A stretch of DNA of 17,232 nt, from the NCBI GenBank assembly GCA_031365725.1, contig JANLYQ010000040.1:1-17232 (forward strand), in the 5' to 3' direction. Source of the stretch: JANLYQ01 sp031365725 (GTDB taxonomy: Bacteria > Actinomycetota > Actinomycetes > JACCUZ01). This document shows, one piece after another, positions 1 to 6,011 of this stretch. Numbering within the stretch: position 1 is the first letter of the stretch; every line of letters begins with the position of its first letter. A program made the position numbers and the translations under genes. Below the pieces are notes generated by a model. It was not told where the DNA came from and made no database searches. It was given only the letters and a program-made list of their open reading frames with translations.

Positions 1-269
1 GCGTCCATGATGTCGGAGAAGCCGAACCCGGAGCCGAAGCCGCCACCGGTGGAGAACGGGTCACCACCCAGGTCGTGCATCTCACGCTTCTGCGGGTCGG
101 AGAGCACCTCGTAGGCCATGGTGACCGCCTTGAAGCGCTCCTCCTCCCCCGGGTTGACGTCGGGGTGCAGCTGACGCGCCAGCTTGCGGTAGGCCTTCTT
201 GATCTCCTCCGGCGTCGCATCGCGCGCCACCCCGAGGACCTCGTAGAAGTCGATGTTGTCGGCGGCCAC
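1..269 (-). CDS. dnaJ: DnaJ chaperone, N-terminal fragment
   Basis: Hsp40 co-chaperone that stimulates the ATPase of DnaK and hands it unfolded substrates in the cytoplasm. Only the first 89 residues are in the window; the gene runs off the left edge. The visible part is a complete J domain (about residues 7-70) with the HPD tripeptide at 35-37 that contacts DnaK, followed by the beginning of the Gly/Phe-rich linker. The start is a GTG directly abutting the TAG stop of hrcA, with a GAGG ribosome-binding site inside the hrcA end, so the two genes are almost certainly co-transcribed and translationally coupled. Regulation should therefore follow the CIRCE operator upstream of hrcA. Because it pairs with hrcA, this is probably the CIRCE-controlled DnaJ copy; many actinobacteria carry a second one in the dnaK operon. 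Confidence 0.95.
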   Translation of the reverse strand, partial: MAADNIDFYEVLGVARDATPEEIKKAYRKLARQLHPDVNPGEEERFKAVTMAYEVLSDPQKREMHDLGGDPFSTGGGFGSGFGFSDIMD

Positions 270-1289
270 CTATGCCTCACCGACGATCTTGCCGACGTAC
301 CGTGCCACTGCGCGCACTGCTCCCATCGTTCCGGGGTAGTCCATCCGGGTCGGCCCCAGGACACCGAGCTTGGCGAGGGACTCGCCCTCGGTGCCGTAGC
401 CCACGCTGACGACCGAGGTCGTCGTCAGCCCCTCGTGGCTGTTCTCGTGACCGATCTTGACCTGCAGCACCGAGGGGTCGCTCGCCTCACCGAGCAGGCG
501 CAGCAGCACCATCTGCTCCTCGAGTGCCTCGAGCACCGGGTGGATCGAGAGCGGGAAGTCGGGGCCGAAGCGGGCGAGGTTGGCCGTGCCGCCCATCACC
601 ACGCGGTCTTGGTGCTCCTCGACGAGGCTCTCGAGCAACGCCGACAGCACCGCCGACACCGTCGAGCGCTGGTCGTCGGTGAAGTGGATCGGCAGCTCGG
701 CGAGTCGACCGGCGGCGTCGGGCAGCCGGGCACCCACGGTCAGGGCGTTGAGCTGGGCCCGCAGCTCGGCAAGCAGCGTGTCCGGCACCTCGGTGCCCGT
801 CTCCACGACCCGCTGCTCGACCCGACCGGTGCTCGTGATCAGGACGACCAGGAGCCGGGTGGTGCTCAACGACACCAGCTCGACGTGCCGCACGCTCGAA
901 CGCGACAGCGAGGGGTACTGCACGACCGCCACCTGCCGGGTCAGCTGCGCCAGCAACCGCACCGTGCGCGCAACGATGTCGTCGAGGTCCATCGCGCCGT
1001 CGAGGAAGGACTGGATCGCGCGACGCTCGGCGGTCGTCAACGGCTTGACCGACGAGAGCCGGTCGACGAACAACCGGTAGCCCTTGTCGGTCGGGATGCG
1101 CCCGGCACTCGTGTGCGGCTGCGCGATGTAGCCCTCGTCCTCGAGCGCGGCCATGTCGTTACGGATGGTGGCCGGCGAGACACCGAGGTTGTGCCGCTCG
1201 ACCAAGGTCTTGGACCCCACCGGCTCGTGGGTAGACACGTAGTCCTCCACGATCGCGCGGAGCACGTCGAGCTTGCGGTCCTCCAGCAC
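270..1289 (-). CDS. hrcA: Heat-inducible transcriptional repressor HrcA
   Basis: Represses class I heat-shock genes by binding the CIRCE inverted repeat; GroEL is the classical partner that keeps HrcA active. The product is 339 residues from the chosen GTG start, the family's usual length. It has an N-terminal winged helix-turn-helix (about residues 5-75, including the conserved VSPATIRNDM and HTSAGRIPT motifs) and a C-terminal GAF-like dimerisation region ending in the conserved TRMDYPGTM and VRAVARYV motifs. An ATG at 1322 gives an 11-residue longer reading, but it lies inside the CIRCE element. The GTG at 1289 has a strong GGCGGAGG site (1295-1302) five bases ahead and matches where family members begin, so I prefer it. 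dnaJ follows without a gap. Autoregulation through the adjacent CIRCE is expected. Confidence 0.95.
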   Translation of the reverse strand: MLEDRKLDVLRAIVEDYVSTHEPVGSKTLVERHNLGVSPATIRNDMAALEDEGYIAQPHTSAGRIPTDKGYRLFVDRLSSVKPLTTAERRAIQSFLDGAMDLDDIVARTVRLLAQLTRQVAVVQYPSLSRSSVRHVELVSLSTTRLLVVLITSTGRVEQRVVETGTEVPDTLLAELRAQLNALTVGARLPDAAGRLAELPIHFTDDQRSTVSAVLSALLESLVEEHQDRVVMGGTANLARFGPDFPLSIHPVLEALEEQMVLLRLLGEASDPSVLQVKIGHENSHEGLTTTSVVSVGYGTEGESLAKLGVLGPTRMDYPGTMGAVRAVARYVGKIVGEA

Positions 1290-1294
1290 GTGCA

Positions 1295-1302
1295 CCTCCG
1301 CC
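1295..1302 (-). promoter_or_regulatory. Ribosome-binding site deciding the hrcA start
   Basis: Reads GGCGGAGG on the minus strand, five bases before the GTG at 1289. Its strength, and its position downstream of the CIRCE element, favour this GTG over the ATG at 1322. Confidence 0.6.
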
Positions 1303-1311
1303 TCGGGATCG

Positions 1312-1338
1312 CTGGCACTCATCGATATCGAGTGCCAA
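1312..1338. promoter_or_regulatory. CIRCE operator (HrcA binding site)
   Basis: An inverted repeat with arms TGGCACTC and GAGTGCCA around a 9-base centre (1321-1329), plus one unpaired outermost base per arm. This is the classical TTAGCACTC-N9-GAGTGCTAA architecture in its high-GC form. It sits just upstream of hrcA and immediately downstream of a candidate -10 box, the expected place for HrcA to block its own transcription. Confidence 0.93.
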
Positions 1339-1343
1339 GTGTA
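1338..1343 (-). promoter_or_regulatory. Candidate -10 box of the hrcA-dnaJ promoter
   Basis: Reads TACACT on the minus strand, fitting the actinobacterial TAnnnT pattern. It abuts the CIRCE arm, so transcription would start inside the operator. I see no convincing -35 at 16-18 bases. Inferred from position and sequence only. Confidence 0.45.
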
Positions 1344-1409
1344 CGTCGGCGGGCAGGCGCCGGGCGTGTCACGTGGCCGCAGCGGCCCCACGACGACAGG
1401 GTGGTCACC

Positions 1410-2237
1410 ATGGACAGGTACTCCGGGGACGTGCTCGCCGGCGGCTGGGCTCCCCGTCGGGCTCCGACGCCGCGGGTCGAGGCGGTCCGCGACCTGGTCG
1501 CCGAGGACGTCGAGACCGGCTTCTGCGGCGCCGTCGTGCGCACCGAGAAGACCACCGCCGGCATGACCGTCACCCTCGAGGACCGGCACGGCAAGCACCG
1601 CGTCTTCCCCCTCGGCTTCGGCTTCCACGTCGAGGGCGTTCCGGTCGAGCTGGTGCGCCCGCGCCCGGTCGCTGCCGGCACCTCCGCTCCCCGCCGTACG
1701 GCGTCCGGGTCGGTCGCGCTGCCCACGGTGCGCGCCCGCGTCGCCAAGGCCAGCCGGATCTACGTCGAGGGCAAGCACGACGCCGAGCTGGTCGAGAAGG
1801 TCTGGGGCGACGACCTGCGCGCCGAGGGTGTCGTGGTCGAGCACCTCGGCGGCATCGACGACCTGCCCGCGGTGGTGCGGTCGTTCGGGCCCGCGCCGGG
1901 GCGACGACTCGGGGTGCTCGTCGACCATCTGGTCAGCGGCAGCAAGGAGTCGCGGCTCGCTGCGCAGGTCGTGTCGCCGCACGTGCTGGTCGTCGGTCAT
2001 CCGTACGTCGATGTGTGGCAGGCGGTGCGGCCGACGGCGCTGGGCATCGACGTGTGGCCCGAGGTGCCACGTGGTCAGCCGTGGAAGGAGGGGGTCTGCG
2101 CGGCGCTCGGCTGGCCGGTCGACCCGCCTGCCGCCTGGCGCCGGATCCTCGCGTCGGTGTCGACCTTCGCCGACCTCGAACCGAGCCTGCTCGGGCGGGT
2201 GGAGGAGCTGATCGACTTCGTGACCGGCGATCCGTGA
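1410..2237 (+). CDS. DUF3097 family protein, Toprim-like segment
   Basis: A 275-residue protein of the actinobacterial DUF3097 family, of unknown function; I recognise it from its conserved core motifs. The N-terminal part (about residues 30-85) is beta-rich and barrel-like. The middle holds IYVEGKHDAEL with Glu120 and Asp124, which looks like the glutamate motif of Toprim domains (DnaG, RNase M5, OLD nucleases). It is followed by VLVDHL around Asp172, in the place of the Toprim DxD motif but with the second Asp replaced by Leu. The end contains the conserved EVPRGQPWKEGVC and LEPSLLGRVEEL motifs. The ATG at 1410 begins the typical family N-terminus; an in-frame GTG at 1401 is possible. The gene is divergent from hrcA across the CIRCE region. 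A nucleic-acid role is inference from the Toprim resemblance. Confidence 0.85.
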   Translation: MDRYSGDVLAGGWAPRRAPTPRVEAVRDLVAEDVETGFCGAVVRTEKTTAGMTVTLEDRHGKHRVFPLGFGFHVEGVPVELVRPRPVAAGTSAPRRTASGSVALPTVRARVAKASRIYVEGKHDAELVEKVWGDDLRAEGVVVEHLGGIDDLPAVVRSFGPAPGRRLGVLVDHLVSGSKESRLAAQVVSPHVLVVGHPYVDVWQAVRPTALGIDVWPEVPRGQPWKEGVCAALGWPVDPPAAWRRILASVSTFADLEPSLLGRVEELIDFVTGDP

Positions 2238-2262
2238 GCGGGAATCCGTGACGATTCGCCCT

Positions 2263-2284
2263 GCTACCCCTAGCCTCCGGTAGC
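2263..2284. other. Short inverted repeat between DUF3097 and RDD genes
   Basis: Arms GCTACC and GGTAGC pair perfectly around a 10-base loop, 25 bases after the DUF3097 stop and 30 bases before the RDD start. It could be a weak terminator or an operator for the downstream pair. There is no T-tract, and the choice is open. Confidence 0.35.
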
Positions 2285-2314
2285 GAAGGTCCACCATCCG
2301 CAGAGGAGAGACCG

Positions 2315-2941
2315 ATGTCCACGTTCCCGCCCGAGCCGCCCACGCCCCCCGAGGGTGAGGGTTCGGACCCGTTCGCGGCCCCGCCCGCCGGCGCGTCGTT
2401 CCCGCCGCCCTCTTCTCCACCCCCGCCGCCCGCCGCGCCTGCCGCGCCGGGCGGTGGCTACGACGCCCCGCCGGCCCCGCCCGGCGGTGGTTACGGCGCC
2501 GCCCCGCCGGCAGGTGGTTACGGCGGCTACGGCGCGCCTCAGGGGGAGGCAGTGGCGCCTGGCAGCGGCTATGCCGACTGGCCCAAGCGGGTGCTGTCGG
2601 CCCTCATCGACAACGTCGGTCCGTTCATCGTCGCGGGCATCTTCTACGCCATCAGCCGTCCGCTGGGATCGCTGGTCTACCTCGCCGCGCTGGCGTGGTC
2701 GCTGTACAACGCCTACCTCGGTGGTCAGACGGGCCAGTCCTACGGCAAGAAGATGGCCGGCACCCGTCTGCTGTCGGGCGTCACCGGTCAACCCATCGGC
2801 GGCGGCCTGGGCATCGGCCGCTACTTCGTGCACATCATCGACGGCCTGCCGTGCTACCTCGGCTACCTCTGGCCGCTGTGGGACGCCAAGCGGCAGACCT
2901 TCGCCGACAAGGTCCTGAACACCGTCGTCGTCAAGGTCTGA
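2315..2941 (+). CDS. RDD family membrane protein
   Basis: A 208-residue inner-membrane protein of unknown substrate. Residues 1-88 form a disordered tail rich in Pro, Gly, Ala and Tyr, with repeated GGGY/GGY units. The RDD domain follows: the signature begins at WPKRVLSALID (Arg92, Asp99), with hydrophobic segments at about 101-112 and 117-133. Next come the loop motif GQSYGKKMAGTRLL and the closing motif TFADKVLNTVVV, both typical of the family. An AGGAG site six bases before the ATG supports the start. The DUF4870 gene follows nine bases downstream, so the two form an operon of small membrane proteins with similar tails. RDD proteins are variously linked to transport or ion exchange; nothing here identifies the substrate. 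Confidence 0.88.
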   Translation: MSTFPPEPPTPPEGEGSDPFAAPPAGASFPPPSSPPPPPAAPAAPGGGYDAPPAPPGGGYGAAPPAGGYGGYGAPQGEAVAPGSGYADWPKRVLSALIDNVGPFIVAGIFYAISRPLGSLVYLAALAWSLYNAYLGGQTGQSYGKKMAGTRLLSGVTGQPIGGGLGIGRYFVHIIDGLPCYLGYLWPLWDAKRQTFADKVLNTVVVKV

Positions 2942-2950
2942 GGACGCACG

Positions 2951-3514
2951 GTGAGCGAGACACCTGACGGGCGTCCTGCCGAACCGTCGGCGCCCGGGCA
3001 ACCGACAACCCCCGAGGCTCCGTCGTCCGGGCAGCAGCCGATGTCCGACACGTCGTCGTTCGGCCAGCCGCCGCCCGCACCCCCCTCCGGTCAACCGGGC
3101 TACGGCCCACAGGGCGGCTATCTGCCGCCGGAGGCGCCGGGCGGCTACCCCCCGATGGCCGGGCAGGCGGGCGTCCTCAGCCCCGCCGACGAACGCACCT
3201 GGGGCATGCTCGCGCACATCAGCGCGATCATCGCCAGCGTCGTGGGGCTGTCGTTCCTCGGTCCGCTGCTGGTGATGCTGATCCAGGGCCCGAAGTCGGC
3301 CTTCGTCCGACGGCAGGCGGTGGAAGCGCTGAACTTCCAGATCACCGTCTACATCGCGGCGGCAGTCTCCGGGCTGCTGATCCTCGTTCTCATCGGGATA
3401 GTCCTGCTGCCGCTGGTCTTGCTGGCCTGGCTGATCCTCAGCATCGTCGCTGGAGTGGCAGCCAGTCGTGGCGAGGACTACCGCTATCCGCTCAACATCC
3501 GGCTGGTGCACTAG
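2951..3514 (+). CDS. DUF4870 domain membrane protein
   Basis: A 187-residue membrane protein of the DUF4870 (Tic20-like fold) family; molecular function unknown. Residues 1-75 are a low-complexity Pro/Gly/Gln/Tyr tail. The domain starts at SPADERTWGMLAHISAI, continues through a hydrophobic segment at about 91-111, then the conserved VRRQAVEALNFQ stretch (119-130) and long hydrophobic helices at about 131-172, and ends with YRYPLNIRLV. The GTG start has a GAGGAC site overlapping the stop of the preceding RDD gene, implying coupling. The gene ends 18 bases from the stop of hemW on the opposite strand, so the two converge with almost no room for a dedicated terminator. Confidence 0.87.
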   Translation: MSETPDGRPAEPSAPGQPTTPEAPSSGQQPMSDTSSFGQPPPAPPSGQPGYGPQGGYLPPEAPGGYPPMAGQAGVLSPADERTWGMLAHISAIIASVVGLSFLGPLLVMLIQGPKSAFVRRQAVEALNFQITVYIAAAVSGLLILVLIGIVLLPLVLLAWLILSIVAGVAASRGEDYRYPLNIRLVH

Positions 3515-3532
3515 CCACTCGGAGCAGCGAAG

Positions 3533-4750
3533 TCAGACCAGCTCCCGCACCACCGCATCGGCCAGCAGACGGCCGCGCAGCGTCAACGCCGCGCGGCCGT
3601 CGGCCTGTGCGGCCTCGTCCAGCAACCCGTCCGTCACCGCCCGCCGGGCTCCGCGACGGCCCCGCGAGTCGAGGTCGACCAGCGGGTGTCCCTCGCGCAG
3701 CCGGATGCCCAGCAGCACTCGTTCGGTGCGCCGCTGGTCGTCGGTAAGAACCTCGCGGGCGAGCGCCGGGCTCGCCCCGGCGGCCAGCCGACCGGCGTAC
3801 GCGCTGGGATGCTTGACGTTCCACCACCGGACGCCACCGACGTGGCTGTGCGCGCCGGGGCCGATGCCCCACCAGTCGTAGCCGCGCCAATAGCCCTCGT
3901 TGTGGCGTGATCGCTGGCGCTCGCCGCGGGACCAGTTGCTCACTTCGTACCAGCCGAGGCCGGCAGCGGTCAGCACCTGCTCGGTAAGCAGATAGCGGTC
4001 TGCCATGTCGTCGTCGTCCGGTGGCGGGATCTCCCCGCGGCGGACCTGTCCGGCCATCCGGGTTCCCTCCTCCACCACGAGGGCGTAGGCACTGACGTGG
4101 TCGGGTCCGGCAGCGACTGCGGCGTCCAGGCTGGTGCGCCAGTCGTCCTGCGACTCCCCCGGCGTGCCGTAGATGAGGTCGAGGCTGATTCCCTCGAAGC
4201 CGGCCGCACGGGCCCAGGCGACCACCTGCGGGACCCGGTCGGGGTCGTGGGTGCGGTCCAGGGTCGTGAGCACATGCGGGACCGCGCTCTGCATGCCGAA
4301 GGAGACGCGGGTGAACCCGGCGGCCCTCAGCCGCTGCAGGTCAGCCGCGTCGACACTGTCGGGGTTGGCCTCGGTCGTAACCTCAGCGTCAGCCCCCAGT
4401 CCCAGTCGGTCGCGGATCGCCGTGAGCAGGGCCGCAAGGTCAGTCGGTGGCAGCAGGGTCGGGGTGCCGCCGCCGAGAAAGACCGTCGCCGCGGGTCCGG
4501 CGCGACCGCCCAGCACCCGGGCCGCCAGGTCGATCTCGGCCGCCGCGGTCCCGGCGTACGCCGCCTGCGACGCCCCACCCCCCAGCTCCGTCGCCGTGTA
4601 GGTGTTGAAGTCGCAGTAGCCGCACCGCACGGCACAGAACGGCACGTGCAGGTAGACCCCGAAGGGCCTCGAGCCGATCCCGTCGTACGCCGACTCCGGC
4701 AACGACCCATCGGGTGGGGGGTCCTCGCCCTCGGGCAGCGCAGCCGGCAC
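3533..4750 (-). CDS. hemW: Radical SAM heme chaperone HemW
   Basis: HemW is a heme-binding radical-SAM protein thought to deliver heme to respiratory enzymes, and is often misannotated as coproporphyrinogen III oxidase (HemN). The product is 405 residues from the chosen start. The radical-SAM cluster motif CAVRCGYC is at Cys39, Cys43 and Cys46. The next residues are Asp-Phe, so the extra cysteine that HemN has (CxxxCxxCxC) is missing, which identifies HemW. The GGGTPTLL SAM-binding motif, the EANPDS and SFGMQS motifs and the C-terminal HemN_C-like region are present. The GTG start at 4750 has a GGGGGAGG site eight bases ahead, and the N-terminus fits actinobacterial homologues. The frame stays open to 4888 through repeat units, but that extension looks spurious. 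The repeat array lies 25 bases upstream of the start. Confidence 0.92.
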   Translation of the reverse strand: MPAALPEGEDPPPDGSLPESAYDGIGSRPFGVYLHVPFCAVRCGYCDFNTYTATELGGGASQAAYAGTAAAEIDLAARVLGGRAGPAATVFLGGGTPTLLPPTDLAALLTAIRDRLGLGADAEVTTEANPDSVDAADLQRLRAAGFTRVSFGMQSAVPHVLTTLDRTHDPDRVPQVVAWARAAGFEGISLDLIYGTPGESQDDWRTSLDAAVAAGPDHVSAYALVVEEGTRMAGQVRRGEIPPPDDDDMADRYLLTEQVLTAAGLGWYEVSNWSRGERQRSRHNEGYWRGYDWWGIGPGAHSHVGGVRWWNVKHPSAYAGRLAAGASPALAREVLTDDQRRTERVLLGIRLREGHPLVDLDSRGRRGARRAVTDGLLDEAAQADGRAALTLRGRLLADAVVRELV

Positions 4751-4758
4751 CCGCCCAT

Positions 4759-4766
4759 CCTCCCCC
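4759..4766 (-). promoter_or_regulatory. Ribosome-binding site deciding the hemW start
   Basis: Reads GGGGGAGG on the minus strand with an 8-base spacer to the GTG at 4750. It supports this start over longer in-frame readings that would translate the repeat array. Confidence 0.6.
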
Positions 4767-4775
4767 GCGGACCCT

Positions 4776-4891
4776 CGAGTGGCGGAACCTGGTGGTCGGC
4801 CCGTCGAGTGGCGGAACCTGGTGGTCCGGCCCGTCGAGTGGCGGAAGCTGGTTGCTCTACCGGCCGCCGCACGACCAGATTCCGCCACTCG
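4776..4891. repeat. Left array: four 17-bp repeats, orientation + + + -
   Basis: The unit is CGAGTGGCGGAACCTGG. Plus-oriented copies lie at 4776-4792, 4805-4821 and 4835-4851 (one change, AGCTGG for ACCTGG); a minus-oriented copy lies at 4875-4891 (one change). Spacers are 12, 13 and 23 bases. The last two copies can form a 17-bp stem with one mismatch over a 23-base loop. The array occupies the region just upstream of hemW and is the mirror image of the array at 5985-6102 on the other side of the nuclease-like gene. Confidence 0.92.
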
Positions 4892-4994
4892 CGCAGATAT
4901 CGGCGACCATCCACAAACTTGTCGACCTGTGAGTTGTCCACAACTTGTGTCCGTGGCCGCGTCGCGGCCCTATTACGTCGCAGAGTGTCGAGCC
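4892..4994. other. Leader of the DUF559-like gene
   Basis: A 103-base stretch with lower GC than its surroundings. It contains an exact TTGTCCACA (4934-4942), a related CCATCCACA (4906-4914), a 15-bp perfect palindrome (4955-4969) and a possible -10 box TATTAC (4971-4976). No coding sequence is apparent. It is presumably the promoter and control region of the gene starting at 4995. Confidence 0.4.
4955..4969. promoter_or_regulatory. 15-bp palindrome upstream of the DUF559-like gene
   Basis: GGCCGCG-T-CGCGGCC is a perfect 7+1+7 inverted repeat 25 bases before the ATG at 4995 and directly ahead of the possible -10 box TATTAC. It could bind the gene's own product, whose N-terminus resembles a helix-turn-helix, or form a small RNA hairpin. 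GC-only palindromes also arise by chance in such genomes. Confidence 0.35.
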
Positions 4995-6011
4995 ATGACG
5001 TCTGCGATGCCAGTGTCGGCCCTACCTCGTGCACGTGCGGACGCCGTCCGACTGCGCGATGCGCCTCACCTCGGCCTCACTCGTGCCCAGCTCCGCTCGA
5101 CCGGGTGGCAGCAGCTGAGTCACGGCCTTCACGCCGTACGTCGACCAGAGCGGCCGCTTGTCGACACCGCACGACTGGTCGCCCAGGTGCTGCCGCGCGA
5201 CAGCGGGTTCGGTCATCTCACCTCGGCAGCTCTGCGCGGTTGGTGGCTTCCGCACGTGCTGCCGGCGCACGTCCTGCTGGCGACGACCACCAGCCAGATC
5301 CACGTCCAGCGCGGCGGCCTGTACGTCCGTCGCAGCCGCACCGCGCAGATCGAGATGGTTGACGGCGTGCCGTGCGTCAGCGCGAGCGACACTCTCGCGG
5401 AGATGGCTCGCGACCTGTCGCTGATCGACCTCGTCCCGATGATCGACTGTGCACTGGCAACAGGCGAGAGTGTCGAGTCGATCCTGTCCGCCATCCGCCC
5501 AGGTGCTCGTGGCGCTCGAGTGCTCCGGCGAGCGGTCAAGCTTGCAGATGCCAAGAGTGAGTCCTGGTGGGAGACGGTGCTCCGGTTGCAACACACCTTG
5601 GTTGGGCTAGGTCCGGTGGAGTGCCAGCACGAGATCTGGGATGGCAAGACCTTCGTCGCTCGGGCCGATCTCTACCTCGTGGGGACGCATCGATTTCCCG
5701 AGTGTGACGGCGGCGACCACCGGGACCGGGATCGGCACGGCCGAGACTTGCGCCGGGACAAGGCGTTGCTGCGGCTCGGCCTCGACCGCTACGGATACAC
5801 GACAGCGGAGATTGCTCGGGAACCTGGAACGGTCATCCGCGATGCCGAGGCAGCGCGCGGGCTGGTCGCAGATCCGGCACGGGTGGCGAGGTGGTGGGCT
5901 CTTGCTCGGCCGTCCAGCATCACGGCCTACGGCCGTAGCCGCCTTGGCGCGCGACTCGAGAGCTACCGCCTCGCCACCCGTCATCGAGTGGCGGAACCTG
6001 GTCGTCGGTAG
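4995..6011 (+). CDS. DUF559-like PD-(D/E)XK protein with AbiEi-like N-terminus
   Basis: A 338-residue protein of a family common and often multicopy in actinobacteria, usually annotated as hypothetical or DUF559. The N-terminal ~70 residues (GLTRAQLRSTGW... HGLHAV) resemble the winged-helix start of AbiEi-type antitoxin-like proteins. The C-terminal part has a degenerate PD-(D/E)XK core: Asp225 in ARADL, then Glu236-Cys-Asp238 in PECDGGDH, followed by the basic RRDKALLRLGLDRYGYT helix typical of DUF559. DNA cleavage is inferred from the fold. The ATG at 4995 lacks a good Shine-Dalgarno site; the frame is open further upstream through the left array. The last ten codons and the TAG stop lie in or beside the first unit of the right array. 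GC looks lower than in neighbouring genes. It interrupts the otherwise conserved hemW-lepA region, suggesting insertion. Confidence 0.75.
   Translation: MTSAMPVSALPRARADAVRLRDAPHLGLTRAQLRSTGWQQLSHGLHAVRRPERPLVDTARLVAQVLPRDSGFGHLTSAALRGWWLPHVLPAHVLLATTTSQIHVQRGGLYVRRSRTAQIEMVDGVPCVSASDTLAEMARDLSLIDLVPMIDCALATGESVESILSAIRPGARGARVLRRAVKLADAKSESWWETVLRLQHTLVGLGPVECQHEIWDGKTFVARADLYLVGTHRFPECDGGDHRDRDRHGRDLRRDKALLRLGLDRYGYTTAEIAREPGTVIRDAEAARGLVADPARVARWWALARPSSITAYGRSRLGARLESYRLATRHRVAEPGRR

Noticed and set aside
75..1409. Long plus-strand open frame running into the DUF3097 gene
   Set aside because: It is the antisense shadow of hrcA and dnaJ in GC-rich DNA. The conserved family sequence begins only at the ATG at 1410.
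4751..4888. N-terminal extension of HemW
   Set aside because: It translates the repeat units and matches nothing expected in HemW; a strong ribosome-binding site supports the GTG at 4750.
4906..4942. Chromosomal replication origin
   Set aside because: Only two DnaA-box-like sites occur together, and dnaA, dnaN and an AT-rich unwinding region are absent.
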